Shown in pieces: positions 16,969-26,553 of a DNA stretch of 64,000 nt. Origin of the DNA: Halanaerobium saccharolyticum (GTDB taxonomy: Bacteria > Bacillota > Halanaerobiia > Halanaerobiales > Halanaerobiaceae); contig NZ_QLME01000001.1 of the NCBI RefSeq assembly GCF_003259895.1, positions 218,819 to 282,818 of the forward strand, written 5' to 3'. A program made the translations under genes and the position numbers. Numbering within the stretch: position 1 is the first letter of the stretch; each line of letters begins with the position of its first letter. Under the pieces are notes generated by a model. That model saw only the letters and a program-made list of their open reading frames with translations, was not told where the DNA came from and searched no databases.

Positions 16969-17294
16969 TCTCCTTCATTTAAATCTTTTCTATTATAATA
17001 CTATATTATTAAAAACTTTTAGTCAATCTGGCAAAAAAGAGTAAAGCGACAGTGATTTTAAGAATAAATAGCCTGCAGAAAAAATTAATTGCTGAACTTA
17101 AATAATAATTCAAACTTTGCTCATACTTTGCTTAAATTCTACTGCTATTATATTAAGTGTCAGGAGGTGATAGAGAAAAAGTAATTAAAAATAATAGTTA
17201 AAACTAATTATAAAAGAAAGACGACTTACAATTTGTTTTTTCTCTAGTCTACAAAAATTAAGGTTTAACTCAAAAAAAGAAAGGATGATTAATT
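16969..17294. other. Divergent intergenic region
   Basis: 326 bp between the nucleotidase-C/LysM operon and the secreted protein gene. A possible plus-strand promoter TTGCTT...TATATT lies around 17130-17155. A GGAGGTGATAG sequence at 17163 opens only a 6-codon frame. No other structure is recognised. Confidence 0.35.
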
Positions 17295-17810
17295 ATGTTT
17301 AGAAGATCAAAGATAATTATTTTCGGACTGGCGGTTTTACTGATTTTTACAGGAGTTATTTATGCTCAAAATCAAAAAGAGCTGGCACAGCAGGATGACA
17401 AATTCGAAATAGCTCAAAATATGGATGATCAAAATACGGAAGAGCAAAATAATGATCAGGCTGAACAAAATGAGGAAAATACAGCTGAGAAAACCACTGG
17501 AATGATTAATTTTGAAGAACTAATGGCAGTCCATCCGCAAACCCAGGAAATATATAATGAATATCAGCTTGAAAAAGAAGAAATTGAAAATGGCGAAAAT
17601 ACCGAAGAAAATCTGATGAAATTAAAAGAAAAATACCACCAATTGGTAGTCGAAGCAACTAAAGTAGATCTGGAAAAATTTGCAGCCAGTCAGAATATTA
17701 ATTTATTATTAATTAATGATAAGGTTGTATTAGGTGAGAAAGCTGATGAGCAAGAGTTAACCGAGGTTCAGGATTTAACTGCTGAATTTAAAGATTTTTT
17801 GAATAACTAA
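17295..17810 (+). CDS. Secreted acidic protein, OmpH/Skp-like C-terminal part (tentative)
   Basis: 171 residues. A Sec signal peptide (1 to about 25, IYAQNQ) precedes a low-complexity Asn/Gln/Glu linker (about 30-68). The helical C-terminal region starts MINFEELMAVHPQTQEIYNE, reminiscent of the opening of OmpH/Skp periplasmic chaperones (short strand, then a coiled coil). It is shorter than typical Skp in its coiled coil. RBS AAAGGA, 9 nt spacing. It stands alone between a divergent and a convergent gene. Confidence 0.55.
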   Translation: MFRRSKIIIFGLAVLLIFTGVIYAQNQKELAQQDDKFEIAQNMDDQNTEEQNNDQAEQNEENTAEKTTGMINFEELMAVHPQTQEIYNEYQLEKEEIENGENTEENLMKLKEKYHQLVVEATKVDLEKFAASQNINLLLINDKVVLGEKADEQELTEVQDLTAEFKDFLNN

Positions 17811-17852
17811 ATTTAAATATAAATTTGCCTAATTGCCACTCCTATTCTAACT

Positions 17853-17902
17853 AAAAGGCTCTATCTACAAAGCTTTACGTTCAGCTTGAGATAGAGCCTT
17901 TT
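17853..17902. terminator. Bidirectional terminator
   Basis: A 14-bp perfect stem AAAAGGCTCTATCT/AGATAGAGCCTTTT between convergent genes, A-rich before and T-rich after, so usable on both strands. Confidence 0.85.
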
Positions 17903-17916
17903 GTTATTTGATCAAA

Positions 17917-19614
17917 TTATATTTCTTCCAGATGAACAACTTCTGCACCGGCAAAGATAATTATCCATTTTTTTAAGTTCTCTTTCTGCTTAAATTCTTC
18001 AGCCTCTCCATAACTAAGCAGTTGCTCTTTTGCTTCCTTAATTTTTTTAGACAGTAATTTTGATTTCTGCTTTTGATAATCACTTTTTTTAATGTATTTT
18101 AATTCAATCAAGGCTTCATAGTTAACAGCTTCTATTTCCTTTTTAAATAATACCAGATCTATATATCCAGTTTCAACCTCATATTCGCTTTTTACATTAT
18201 AAAACTTGCTCAGAATTAAATAGCTGATAAATAATAATTTTATATATTTCTCATCAAATAAAATCAGATCCCGGTTTGATAAAGAATTTAAAATTACTTC
18301 GATTTCCTCTACTAAAGGCTCAATATTTCCATTTAAGGCAAGTTCGGCTACAGTTTTTCTGGTTTCTGAAGAAAAAATTTCTTGCCCCGAATAATCTTCA
18401 ATTATTTTACTGAAAAATTCAAAATAAATCTCTTTAATCGCATAATTAGGTAGCCCCAGCTTAATATTAACTGGAGTCTTTTCTTTAATTGTTAAAAACC
18501 CTAAATAAAATAATAGTGACTTAAAATCGTCTGCATTAAAGCGGTTGTCCAGTCTAAATTCCCTTGTAAATACCACATCCTGTAGTTCTTCATTTAAAAT
18601 GCTTTCCAAAATCTCATTAGTTTTTTCTTCTTCATTTAAAGCAAATAGCTGCTCCAATTTTCGATAGTCACTGCTTATATTACTGTCAATTAAATCTTCT
18701 GGCTCTTTATGCTGCCGCAGATAATATTTAAAGAAATATAAAACCATATCACTGTTAAATACCTTTGATTTAGCATCCTGATGGAAGAGATAGCCATTAT
18801 AATATTCTTTTAATTTATCCATTAAACTCTTTTTTTCTGATTCAGAAATATCCAGACTGTTTAACAATGGTTTCAATTCTCCAGCTGTAAAACCCATCAT
18901 TTCATTTAAATCAGGTTCTCGAGTCAATTTAGCAGCAATATTAAAACCACTGGTCATACTATCTAAAGTAATTGGGCTGACCCCGGTTGCAAAAATACGA
19001 TCTACTACCCCATCTGCTGTTGCCTCTTTTAAAGCCTGATAAAATCTGCGGACAAAACCTGTTTGCGAAACCGCCTTTTTGAATTTAGAATTCTCTTCTC
19101 CCAGCATTTCATTTGCAAATTGATCATACTCATCGATCAAAACATATATTTCCTGATCAATTTCCCCCTGGACTCGGGCCATAAACAGATTTAACATACT
19201 TGCCGGATCATGACTTTCGGGACATTGTAGATCTAGATTATATTTATTTATAAATACTTCAATTGCTTTCTGAACTTTAACTAAAAATGTATATAATAAT
19301 TCTTCTTCAGAAGCTGTAGCTACACTTGAGAAATCAAAACGTAAAATATGATAACTGTTAGCCAGCTCTGTTTTATTTTTTTCTATATACAGATCAGAGA
19401 ACAACTCTGTAAATTCTTCCTTTTTATTAAGATCATAATAATTTTCTAAAGTTGATAAAAATAAAGTTTTACCAAAACGGCGGGGGCGTAAAAAGAAAAT
19501 ATACTTTTCCCCATAACTTTCCAGCAGTTCAATATATTGTGTTTTATCAGCGTAAAAATAGTTTTCGTTTCTTAACTCTGCAAAACTACTGATCCCATAT
19601 GGTATTTTTAGCAT
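17917..19614 (-). CDS. AAA-ATPase-like / PD-(D/E)XK family protein (copy 3, intact)
   Basis: 565 residues, second subgroup of the family. FYADKTQYIELL and the Walker A-like [12 protein letters not shown] are near residues 20-52, EIYVLIDEYDQFANEM about 150-165, and the C-terminal nuclease module reads TGYIDLVLFK...ALIELKYIK, giving D and ExK. All expected motifs are present. It is the closest paralogue of the broken copy at 52343-55351, and the similarity continues into the upstream flank, including the neighbouring gene's terminator. Role unknown. Confidence 0.85.
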   Translation of the reverse strand: MLKIPYGISSFAELRNENYFYADKTQYIELLESYGEKYIFFLRPRRFGKTLFLSTLENYYDLNKKEEFTELFSDLYIEKNKTELANSYHILRFDFSSVATASEEELLYTFLVKVQKAIEVFINKYNLDLQCPESHDPASMLNLFMARVQGEIDQEIYVLIDEYDQFANEMLGEENSKFKKAVSQTGFVRRFYQALKEATADGVVDRIFATGVSPITLDSMTSGFNIAAKLTREPDLNEMMGFTAGELKPLLNSLDISESEKKSLMDKLKEYYNGYLFHQDAKSKVFNSDMVLYFFKYYLRQHKEPEDLIDSNISSDYRKLEQLFALNEEEKTNEILESILNEELQDVVFTREFRLDNRFNADDFKSLLFYLGFLTIKEKTPVNIKLGLPNYAIKEIYFEFFSKIIEDYSGQEIFSSETRKTVAELALNGNIEPLVEEIEVILNSLSNRDLILFDEKYIKLLFISYLILSKFYNVKSEYEVETGYIDLVLFKKEIEAVNYEALIELKYIKKSDYQKQKSKLLSKKIKEAKEQLLSYGEAEEFKQKENLKKWIIIFAGAEVVHLEEI

Positions 19615-19695
19615 TAACAGTCACCATCCCCTGAGAAAAATTCTTTAGTTCACTTAAATTTATTATAACACAGCCAGCTTTACTCTACCAGTTAG

Positions 19696-19722
19696 AAAAA
19701 GACAGCCCCTCTCAGAGCTGTC
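19696..19722 (-). terminator. Terminator of the alpha-xylosidase gene
   Basis: GACAGC (19701-19706) pairs with GCTGTC (19717-19722). The minus-strand RNA continues into a T tract. Confidence 0.75.
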
Positions 19723-19748
19723 TCACTTAAATTATTATATATCTACTT

Positions 19749-22106
19749 TTATATTTCAACAATTATCTTCTTCTCCGTTGGAGTGATGACAATCCTGTTA
19801 TCCTCTGGGACATAGCTTCCACCCTCTAGTGCTTTAACTTCAGGAATAGAATGCAAAATGAGCTTCATATCTTCTTCCAGCCGCTCCAGTTTGAATTCTA
19901 ACCTGTCACCATTCCTTATAGCTGAAACTCGGTTAACAACTTCCCCATCAGAATTTACTAATTCTGCGGCAGCTTCCTGGTCTGCCTGCAGCTGATACAA
20001 ATGGAGACTAACTCCCTTAAGAAAATCATATTCAGCCTGATCATCTCTTGCACCAACCGCTATTAAGCTGTTTTCTCTGACAAATAGTGGGAGAGAAAAA
20101 TAATCATATTCTTCCTGGTACCAGCGTCCTCCTTCTTTAACTTCACCACTTAGATAATGGGTCCATTTCCCTGCCGGCAGATAATATTCTGCCTTACCAT
20201 TTTTATTAAAAATTGGAGCCACCAGCAGTGAATCACCCAGCATGTACTGCATATCAAGATATTTAACTGCTGGATCCTGATCAAACTCTAAAATCAGAGG
20301 CCTCATTACTGGAACACCAGTATTTTGAGCCTTAACCGACATCGAATAAAGATAGGGCATTAATCTCATTTTTAGTTTAGTGAATTTTTCTAAAACCTCA
20401 GAAGACTCTTCGTCAAAAAGCCAGGGAACTCTGTAACTCTCGGAACCATGCAGCCGGCTGTGAGTAGATAGCAGCCCAAACTGAACCCAGCGCTTATATA
20501 AATCAGGGGTGGTTGTCTGTTCAAAACCACCAATATCATGTGACCAGAAAGAAAAACCGGACATTGCAAAAGAGAGACCGCCGCGCAGAGTTTCTGCCAT
20601 CGAAGCATAACTGGCCGAGCTGTCTCCTCCCCAGTGAACCGGAAACTTTTGACTGCCTGCAGTTGCTGAACGGGCAAATAACACTGCTTCATTTTTACCT
20701 TTTTCAGCTTCTAGAACTTCAAACACAGCTTTGTTGTAGATATAAGAATAGTAGTTATGCATTGAATTGGGATCAGAGCCGTCAAAATACTCCACATCAA
20801 CCGGAATTCTTTCGCCAAAATCGGTTTTAAAAGCATCTACCCCCATTTCCAGCAGTTCTTTTAGCTTTTCCTGAAACCACTTTACTGCCTCTGGGTTAGT
20901 AAAATCAACCAGGGCCATCCCCGGCTGCCAGTGGTCAATCTGTTTTATTCCCTTACCGTCTTTTCTTTTGAGCAGGTAATTATTTTTTAAACCCTGTTTG
21001 AACATTTCTGATTCCTGGGCCAGATAGGGATTAAGCCAGACCGAAACCTTTAAACCCTTTTGATGATAGCGCTCCAGCATTGACTCTGGATCTGGAAAAG
21101 TTCGCTGATCCCATTTTAAATCGGTCCAGTTAAGCTCTTCCATCCAGAAACAGTCAAAATGGAAAACATCCAGCGGAATATCACGCTCTGCCATTCCTTC
21201 GATAAAAGAACTGGTAGTTTCTTCATCATAATCGGTGGTAAAAGAAGTAGAAAGCCAGAGTCCAAAGGACCAGGCGGGAGGTAAGGCCGGCTTTCCGGTC
21301 AGCTCAGTATAGCGGCTGAGAACCTCTTTGTTATTTTTGCCGTAAATGAAATTATAGCGCAGCTCCTCTCCCGGGACTGAAAAGCCTACATATTCTACCT
21401 TCTCACTTGCTACTTCAAAGGAAACATTGTCAGCATGATCAACAAAAATTCCATAGCCGCGGCTGGTCATATAAAAAGGAATACTCTTATATGCTACCTG
21501 AGAAGAGGTTCCTCCATCCTCATTCCAGGTCTCAACTACCTGGCCATTTTTGACAAAGGCTGTAAAGCGCTCTCCCAGTCCGTAAACACATTCCCCCGGA
21601 GCAAGCGATAATTCTGTCAGCATATAGGGGTCGTATTCTGCTTTTAAATAATTATCTCCAGGCAGCATAGAAGAAATTTTTTTGTCATAGCGCATATAAC
21701 CCAGATTTCTGAAACCACAGGAAGTTAATACTTCTCCTTCTGTTTCAAACTGATATTTCCAGTTTTCGCGGTCAACTCTGATCTTTAGCTCATCAACCTC
21801 CATCAGTGCTTCCGCTTCTGTAATTGTAACTTCCACAGGCCGGGGATCTGTATTTTTCTCAAATTCAATCTGACCTGAATCATAACCCTGGTGGTGATAA
21901 TTTTTAACTTCAATTACATTTTCCGCCACAGCTCTAAACTCCAGGGTTATAGTGCCGATGTTTAGAGTCTGAGCCCGGGACTCAATTTTCTGCCCCGGAG
22001 CAATAATCTTCATTCCATTTTCTATTTCTTCCACCTTGTAGGCCTGAGAAGCATAAATTGGATTTGCCTTTTCACTTCTCAGCCAGTATCCTTCTGTGAA
22101 TTTCAT
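19749..22106 (-). CDS. yicI: GH31 alpha-xylosidase (YicI-like)
   Basis: 785 residues, usual length for YicI. Glycosidase releasing alpha-xylose (or alpha-glucose) from the non-reducing end of oligosaccharides. The nucleophile is the Asp in AFKTDFGERIP and the acid/base the Asp in WGGDSSASY; LWLSTSFTTDYDEE and HSRLHGSE are also typical. No signal peptide, so it acts on imported sugar. The ATG at 22106, 7 nt after GGAG, is preferred to the TTG at 22109. Last gene of the ABC importer operon, after a hairpin at 22154-22188 that may lower its expression relative to the binding protein. Confidence 0.9.
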   Translation of the reverse strand: MKFTEGYWLRSEKANPIYASQAYKVEEIENGMKIIAPGQKIESRAQTLNIGTITLEFRAVAENVIEVKNYHHQGYDSGQIEFEKNTDPRPVEVTITEAEALMEVDELKIRVDRENWKYQFETEGEVLTSCGFRNLGYMRYDKKISSMLPGDNYLKAEYDPYMLTELSLAPGECVYGLGERFTAFVKNGQVVETWNEDGGTSSQVAYKSIPFYMTSRGYGIFVDHADNVSFEVASEKVEYVGFSVPGEELRYNFIYGKNNKEVLSRYTELTGKPALPPAWSFGLWLSTSFTTDYDEETTSSFIEGMAERDIPLDVFHFDCFWMEELNWTDLKWDQRTFPDPESMLERYHQKGLKVSVWLNPYLAQESEMFKQGLKNNYLLKRKDGKGIKQIDHWQPGMALVDFTNPEAVKWFQEKLKELLEMGVDAFKTDFGERIPVDVEYFDGSDPNSMHNYYSYIYNKAVFEVLEAEKGKNEAVLFARSATAGSQKFPVHWGGDSSASYASMAETLRGGLSFAMSGFSFWSHDIGGFEQTTTPDLYKRWVQFGLLSTHSRLHGSESYRVPWLFDEESSEVLEKFTKLKMRLMPYLYSMSVKAQNTGVPVMRPLILEFDQDPAVKYLDMQYMLGDSLLVAPIFNKNGKAEYYLPAGKWTHYLSGEVKEGGRWYQEEYDYFSLPLFVRENSLIAVGARDDQAEYDFLKGVSLHLYQLQADQEAAAELVNSDGEVVNRVSAIRNGDRLEFKLERLEEDMKLILHSIPEVKALEGGSYVPEDNRIVITPTEKKIIVEI

Positions 22107-22153
22107 CAAAACACTCCTTTATTTCTGATTTCAACATCTTAAAAATTATTTAA

Positions 22154-22188
22154 AACAGGGATCCTATTATTAAAACAGAATCCCTGTT
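22154..22188 (-). terminator. Intercistronic hairpin after the binding-protein gene
   Basis: AACAGGGAT/ATCCCTGTT, a 9-bp stem followed on the minus strand by a short T-rich stretch. Probably a partial terminator or RNA-stabilising hairpin between the binding protein and the glycosidase. Confidence 0.65.
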
Positions 22189-22208
22189 CAGCAGTTTTAT
22201 TTTAATTA

Positions 22209-23453
22209 TTAATTACTGCCATCTATTTCCTGCCATTTTGTTTCAATAGTTTCAATAGTTTCTGCTTTTGTTGCATTTCCTCCAACATAAGTCTGCATTG
22301 CTTCTCCAAAAGCACTGTGGAAAGAGTCAGTTGAATAAATTATAGCCAGAGGAGCAGAACCTTTTTCCTCTGAAGCTTTAATTCCTTCCTGAATAATCTG
22401 ATAGTAGTCTTCTGGAATTTCTACTTCAATTGGTGGTACCACACCCGCTACATCTGTAAACCAGCTTTTACCATAGTCCGAAGTATACCACCAGTTAACA
22501 AAATCTAAAACAGCATCTAAGTCTTCGGAATCACTGCTAACTCTAACTGCCTGATCAGCACCACTAATTACCTGACTCTCAGCTGGATCTTCTGAGACAG
22601 GATAACCGGTAAAACCAATATTTAATTCGGGATCAATCTGAATTAAACTATCTTCAATCCAGGGACCCTGACCAATTACCATTGCTGCCTGACCGGTTGC
22701 AAACTGCGAAATCTCAGTGTTGAGTGAGGACTCCAGGATTTTGTTATCTCCATGTTCCACAACTAAATCAACAAAATGAAAGAAGTTATCTTCTAAAACC
22801 GGATAATCAGAAAAAGAAGCTTCTCCATTTTCAAAATCTCTAACTAAAGCCTGAACATCATCCTCGGCTGCAACCAAGAAATGCTGAAATAAGTGTTTAA
22901 AAACCCACCATTCCGAAAAACCGCTGGTAAAAGGAGTTATCCCCTCAGCTTCTAATTTTTCAATTGCAGTTTCCATTTCGGAAATTGTTTCCGGAAACTT
23001 TTCAATTCCAGCCTGAGCAAATAGATCTTTATTATAGATCAAACCAAAGTAATTTCCCTTGATAGCAAAACCATAAACTCCATTACCATCAGCATCTGCC
23101 ATCGCTTTTTTAACAGAAGGCAGCATTGTATCCATCATTGGCTCTCCCGACAGATCATAAGAATATTCCTTATAAAGTTCAATTTCTTTACCGGAAGTGG
23201 AGGCAAAGAGATCAGGAATATCACCAGAATTTAATTTAACTTTTAATAAAGTTGGATAATCACTCTGAGTTGTCTCATAGTTAATCTCTACCTCATTATT
23301 TACTTCCTCCTGATAGGTATCAATTAATTCGTTAATTGGATCCGCATACTCGGGCATTGAAATAAAAATATCAATTTCAGCAGTCTGTGCCAGCACATTA
23401 AAAGTCCCCACCAACATCATCACTGCAACCAATAAAACTACCATTTTCCTCAT
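22209..23453 (-). CDS. ABC sugar-binding protein (family 1 extracellular solute-binding)
   Basis: 414 residues. A Sec signal peptide (1 to about 22, cleaved near VLAQTA) has no lipobox cysteine, which implies a soluble periplasmic protein. Typical features: SGDIPDLFAS, GFAIKGNYFGLIYNKDLF, GQAAMVIGQGPW. It delivers a sugar, probably an alpha-xyloside-containing oligosaccharide given the GH31 enzyme, to the two permeases encoded upstream. Unusually it is third in the order permease-permease-binding protein-glycosidase. Confidence 0.88.
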   Translation of the reverse strand: MRKMVVLLVAVMMLVGTFNVLAQTAEIDIFISMPEYADPINELIDTYQEEVNNEVEINYETTQSDYPTLLKVKLNSGDIPDLFASTSGKEIELYKEYSYDLSGEPMMDTMLPSVKKAMADADGNGVYGFAIKGNYFGLIYNKDLFAQAGIEKFPETISEMETAIEKLEAEGITPFTSGFSEWWVFKHLFQHFLVAAEDDVQALVRDFENGEASFSDYPVLEDNFFHFVDLVVEHGDNKILESSLNTEISQFATGQAAMVIGQGPWIEDSLIQIDPELNIGFTGYPVSEDPAESQVISGADQAVRVSSDSEDLDAVLDFVNWWYTSDYGKSWFTDVAGVVPPIEVEIPEDYYQIIQEGIKASEEKGSAPLAIIYSTDSFHSAFGEAMQTYVGGNATKAETIETIETKWQEIDGSN

Positions 23454-23504
23454 AGATTAACACTCCTTTTATTATTTTTATTGATGTAAAAACATCAATA
23501 TTTA

Positions 23505-24344
23505 CTAACCTTTTAGAGAACCAGCAACTACTCCTTTAACAATATATTTTTGCAGCAGAACAAAGAAAATTAAAGACGGAACAATAGCCAGCACCATTGC
23601 TGTCATTGCATAATGCCATTGAGTATTATACTGACCGACAAAGTTGTAAGCAGCTAAGACTAAAGTTTTAGTTTTCTGACTGTCATTAACCATCAACAGA
23701 GGCAGCAAAAAGTCATTCCAGATCCACATCACATCTAAAACAATTACCGTTGCTGTAACCGGTTTTAAAATTGGAAAAATCACATAAATAAAAGTCTGAA
23801 AAGTTGTAGCTCCATCAATAAAAGCACTTTCGTCAATTTCTTTGGGTACTGTTTTCATGAAATTGAAATAAATAAAGGTTGCCATTGGGATTCCAAAACC
23901 CCAGTACTGAATTCCCAGCCCGACTCGACTCCCGGAAAGATTAATTATATTCATTACTTTTAATAAAGTAATCATAAATGTCTGAAACGGAATTAACATT
24001 GGAGTAATAATAAATAAGAAGGCCAGACTGGTAAACCTGCTGCGGCTGCGGTCGATAATATAAGCCGCTAAAGATGAAAAAGCAACTATTCCTGTAATTC
24101 CAACCGCTGTAATAAGAATATTATTAACAAATAAACGGGGATAATTCATTTTATCAATTACATAAAAGTAATTATCGATATTTAGCTGCTGAGGTAAGGC
24201 AATGACATCGATTATTACCTCTCTAAAAGTCTTAAAGGAATTAATGAACATTAAAAACACCGGATAAATGAAAATAGCAGCAGCAATAATAGCAATAACT
24301 TCCAGTATAAAATAATTAATTTTGAGACGACTATTTCTTTTCAT
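23505..24344 (-). CDS. ABC sugar permease, MalG type
   Basis: 279 residues with six predicted membrane segments. The EAA loop is visible as KEIDESAFIDGATTFQTFIY. Its ATG overlaps the stop of the preceding permease by 1 bp (TAATG), so the two are translationally coupled. It forms the membrane channel with the MalF-type subunit. No ATPase is encoded nearby, so a shared MsmK/UgpC-type ATPase from elsewhere is expected. Confidence 0.9.
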   Translation of the reverse strand: MKRNSRLKINYFILEVIAIIAAAIFIYPVFLMFINSFKTFREVIIDVIALPQQLNIDNYFYVIDKMNYPRLFVNNILITAVGITGIVAFSSLAAYIIDRSRSRFTSLAFLFIITPMLIPFQTFMITLLKVMNIINLSGSRVGLGIQYWGFGIPMATFIYFNFMKTVPKEIDESAFIDGATTFQTFIYVIFPILKPVTATVIVLDVMWIWNDFLLPLLMVNDSQKTKTLVLAAYNFVGQYNTQWHYAMTAMVLAIVPSLIFFVLLQKYIVKGVVAGSLKG

Positions 24345-25216
24345 TATAGTTCTACCTCATTTCGTCTGGATATTTTTAAAACAATTTGAGTTAATATTAG
24401 AACAATAATGAAAAAGATAATAGCTTTAGCAGATCCCAGACCATAATTGTTATACTGAAATGCTTCTCGATAAATATCTAAAGTAGCACTGTAGGTTGAG
24501 CCGCCCGGACCACCCTGGGTTAAGGCCAGAATAATATCAAAGACCTTGAGGCCTCTGGTTAAAGACATAAACATACAGACTGTAATCGAAGGTCCGAGTA
24601 AAGGTAGAGTTATTTTGAAAAATTTCTGAAAAATATTAGCCCCATCAACAGTGGCCGCTTCTAGAAGATCTCCTGGTATGGCCTGCAGTCCTGCTATATA
24701 TAAAACTATATAAAACCCGAGCTGCTGCCAGACACCAACTAATACTACTGAATAAAATGCAAGCTCAGAATTTCCAAGCCAGCTTAAGTTTAATAATCCC
24801 AATTCTGTTATTTCGTAAAGCCTTGCAAATCCCTGAGAAAATATAAACTTCCATATAAATCCCACAATAATCATACTCATAATATAAGGAACAAAAAATA
24901 TCCCTCGCAGTAATTTTGCGGTTTTCAATTTCTGAACCAGGACTAAAGCGATAATCAAAGCAAAAAGATTACTAAATAACATAAAAAGTGCTGTATAGTT
25001 CCCGGTAAAAATTAAAACATCAAAAAATTGATTATTTTCAAAAAATATTGTCTTAAAATTTTCCAGTCCAATAAATTTAGCCTCTCTATCAATCCCATTC
25101 CACTCTGTGAGAGAATAATAACTGCTGATCAGAAAAGGTAAATAGATTGTAATACTAACCATAAAAATTGCTGGTAAGGTAAATAAATACTTTTCCTTTT
25201 TATTCTCAAAAATCAC
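24344..25216 (-). CDS. ABC sugar permease, MalF type
   Basis: 290 residues, six predicted membrane segments. The EAA loop is visible as DLLEAATVDGANIFQKFFKI. The GTG start is preceded by GGGAGGG at about 12 nt. First gene of the operon; an operator for the LacI-family regulator lies at 25276-25293, 60 bp upstream. Confidence 0.88.
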   Translation of the reverse strand: MIFENKKEKYLFTLPAIFMVSITIYLPFLISSYYSLTEWNGIDREAKFIGLENFKTIFFENNQFFDVLIFTGNYTALFMLFSNLFALIIALVLVQKLKTAKLLRGIFFVPYIMSMIIVGFIWKFIFSQGFARLYEITELGLLNLSWLGNSELAFYSVVLVGVWQQLGFYIVLYIAGLQAIPGDLLEAATVDGANIFQKFFKITLPLLGPSITVCMFMSLTRGLKVFDIILALTQGGPGGSTYSATLDIYREAFQYNNYGLGSAKAIIFFIIVLILTQIVLKISRRNEVEL

Positions 25217-25275
25217 TGGCTGATAACACCCTCCCTTAAGGTTCGTTTAATCATCTTAATTATTCTGAAACTTAA

Positions 25276-25293
25276 ATGAAACACGTACTTCAT
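25276..25293. promoter_or_regulatory. LacI-family operator in front of the xyloside ABC operon
   Basis: ATGAAACACGTACTTCAT, an imperfect palindrome around ACGT. It shares the 11-mer GAAACACGTAC and the TCATT end with the site at 26409-26426 that overlaps the regulator's own promoter region. Confidence 0.75.
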
Positions 25294-25316
25294 TGTGCTT
25301 AAAATATATTAAGGCT

Positions 25317-26378
25317 TTATATTAAGTAATTATAACCCTGATAATATTTAAGATTTTCTTTCATTACGATTTCTAACTTAGTGATATAGCGTTCTTTTTC
25401 AAGCTGACGATCATCTGCAAAGTTTTCAAAAAGCATTTTGATCGGATAATATCCCTGATTAAATGGTTCCTGACAGATCACTGCCTGAACAATCTTTTTT
25501 TCGATTAACTCGATTGATTCCTCAAAAAGGTCATAACCAATTAGCTTAATTTCCCCCACCATGTTTGCCTGAATCAAGGCTTCTGCCGCAGCATTTAAAG
25601 TCTGATTAACAACATAAATTGCTTTTAAATCCTGATTATTTCTAATAATAGCCTTAATTTTTTTTATTGCTTTTTGGTTTAATTCTCCATCCAGATCATA
25701 ATTTTGTGTAATTTTTTGCGGTTCCAGGACACTATAGTTTCCATAGTTTTGAATACTTTCTTTAAAGCCCTTAATCCTTTTAAAACCAGTTTTGTCTTCA
25801 ATATCTCCTATTATCGCAACACTCCCCTCTTCAGCCAATCCGGCCATTAACTCACCACATAATCTACCTGCCTGATAATAATCACAGCCAAAATAAAACA
25901 ATCTATTACTCTGAGCTAAATCTCTATTAAAAGTTGCCACCTTTTTACCATTCTTAATCAATTTTTCTACAAAATCAAGTAGGCCTTCCTGGTTCCAGGC
26001 GGCAAGCATTAAGGCGTCAATTTCTGTTTCCATCTCTTTTAACTGTTCCATTTGTTCGGCAGCAGAATGGGCTTCTTTTAAAATGATATTTAAGCCATAA
26101 TGGCTTAATTCATCGTAAATTTTGTTAATTCCCTGCTTAATTTCGGCCGCAAATCCTTCTGGGAAAAAGTAAGAGATTCCAATTGTATAATTAGTCTTTT
26201 TGGCAAGATGTTTGGCGGCACGATTTGGTTTATAATTAATCCTTTCTATATAATCTAAAACTTTTTTCTGGGTTTCTTTTGCCACACTTCCCCGATTATT
26301 TATTACCCGATCGATTGTACTCCGGGATAAATTTAAATCTTCTGCTATATCCGAGATTGTTATATTCTTCATTTCCAT
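25317..26378 (-). CDS. LacI-family transcriptional regulator
   Basis: 353 residues from the ATG at 26378, chosen because AGGAG lies 8 nt upstream; the longer frame starts inside the operator. N-terminal HTH ITISDIAEDLNLSRSTIDRV and hinge YKPNRAAKHLAKK, then a periplasmic-binding-like sugar domain (IGYDLFEESIELIE, QAVICQEPFNQGYYP). The domain ending with MLFENF and the REFs resemble ribose/xylose-type sensors. It probably represses the ABC/GH31 operon and itself through matching operators. Confidence 0.88.
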   Translation of the reverse strand: MEMKNITISDIAEDLNLSRSTIDRVINNRGSVAKETQKKVLDYIERINYKPNRAAKHLAKKTNYTIGISYFFPEGFAAEIKQGINKIYDELSHYGLNIILKEAHSAAEQMEQLKEMETEIDALMLAAWNQEGLLDFVEKLIKNGKKVATFNRDLAQSNRLFYFGCDYYQAGRLCGELMAGLAEEGSVAIIGDIEDKTGFKRIKGFKESIQNYGNYSVLEPQKITQNYDLDGELNQKAIKKIKAIIRNNQDLKAIYVVNQTLNAAAEALIQANMVGEIKLIGYDLFEESIELIEKKIVQAVICQEPFNQGYYPIKMLFENFADDRQLEKERYITKLEIVMKENLKYYQGYNYLI

Positions 26379-26408
26379 AAATAATTCTCCTGTAATAATT
26401 TTATTGTT

Positions 26409-26426
26409 TTGAAACACGTACCTCAT
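26409..26426. promoter_or_regulatory. LacI-family operator upstream of the regulator gene
   Basis: TTGAAACACGTACCTCAT, 30 bp before the regulator start; matches the operator at 25276-25293 at 15 of 18 positions. Suggests autoregulation. Confidence 0.7.
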
Positions 26427-26506
26427 TAACTATATTCAAGACTAATTTAAAAACTCCTGCAAAATAATTGAATTTCCTTTTTTTTGCGCTTATCTGCTTT
26501 AAAACT

Positions 26507-26536
26507 AAAAAAAAGACAGCTCAATTAAGAACTGCC
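26507..26536 (-). terminator. Terminator of the HAD phosphatase gene
   Basis: GGCAGTTC/GAGCTGTC stem with one G-U pair, followed on the minus strand by eight T. Confidence 0.7.
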
Positions 26537-26553
26537 TTTACTAGTTAATCTAA

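Noticed and set aside
20390-20830. Overlapping frames of 100 and 105 codons inside the GH31 gene
   Set aside because: Shadows of a clear full-length coding sequence on the minus strand.
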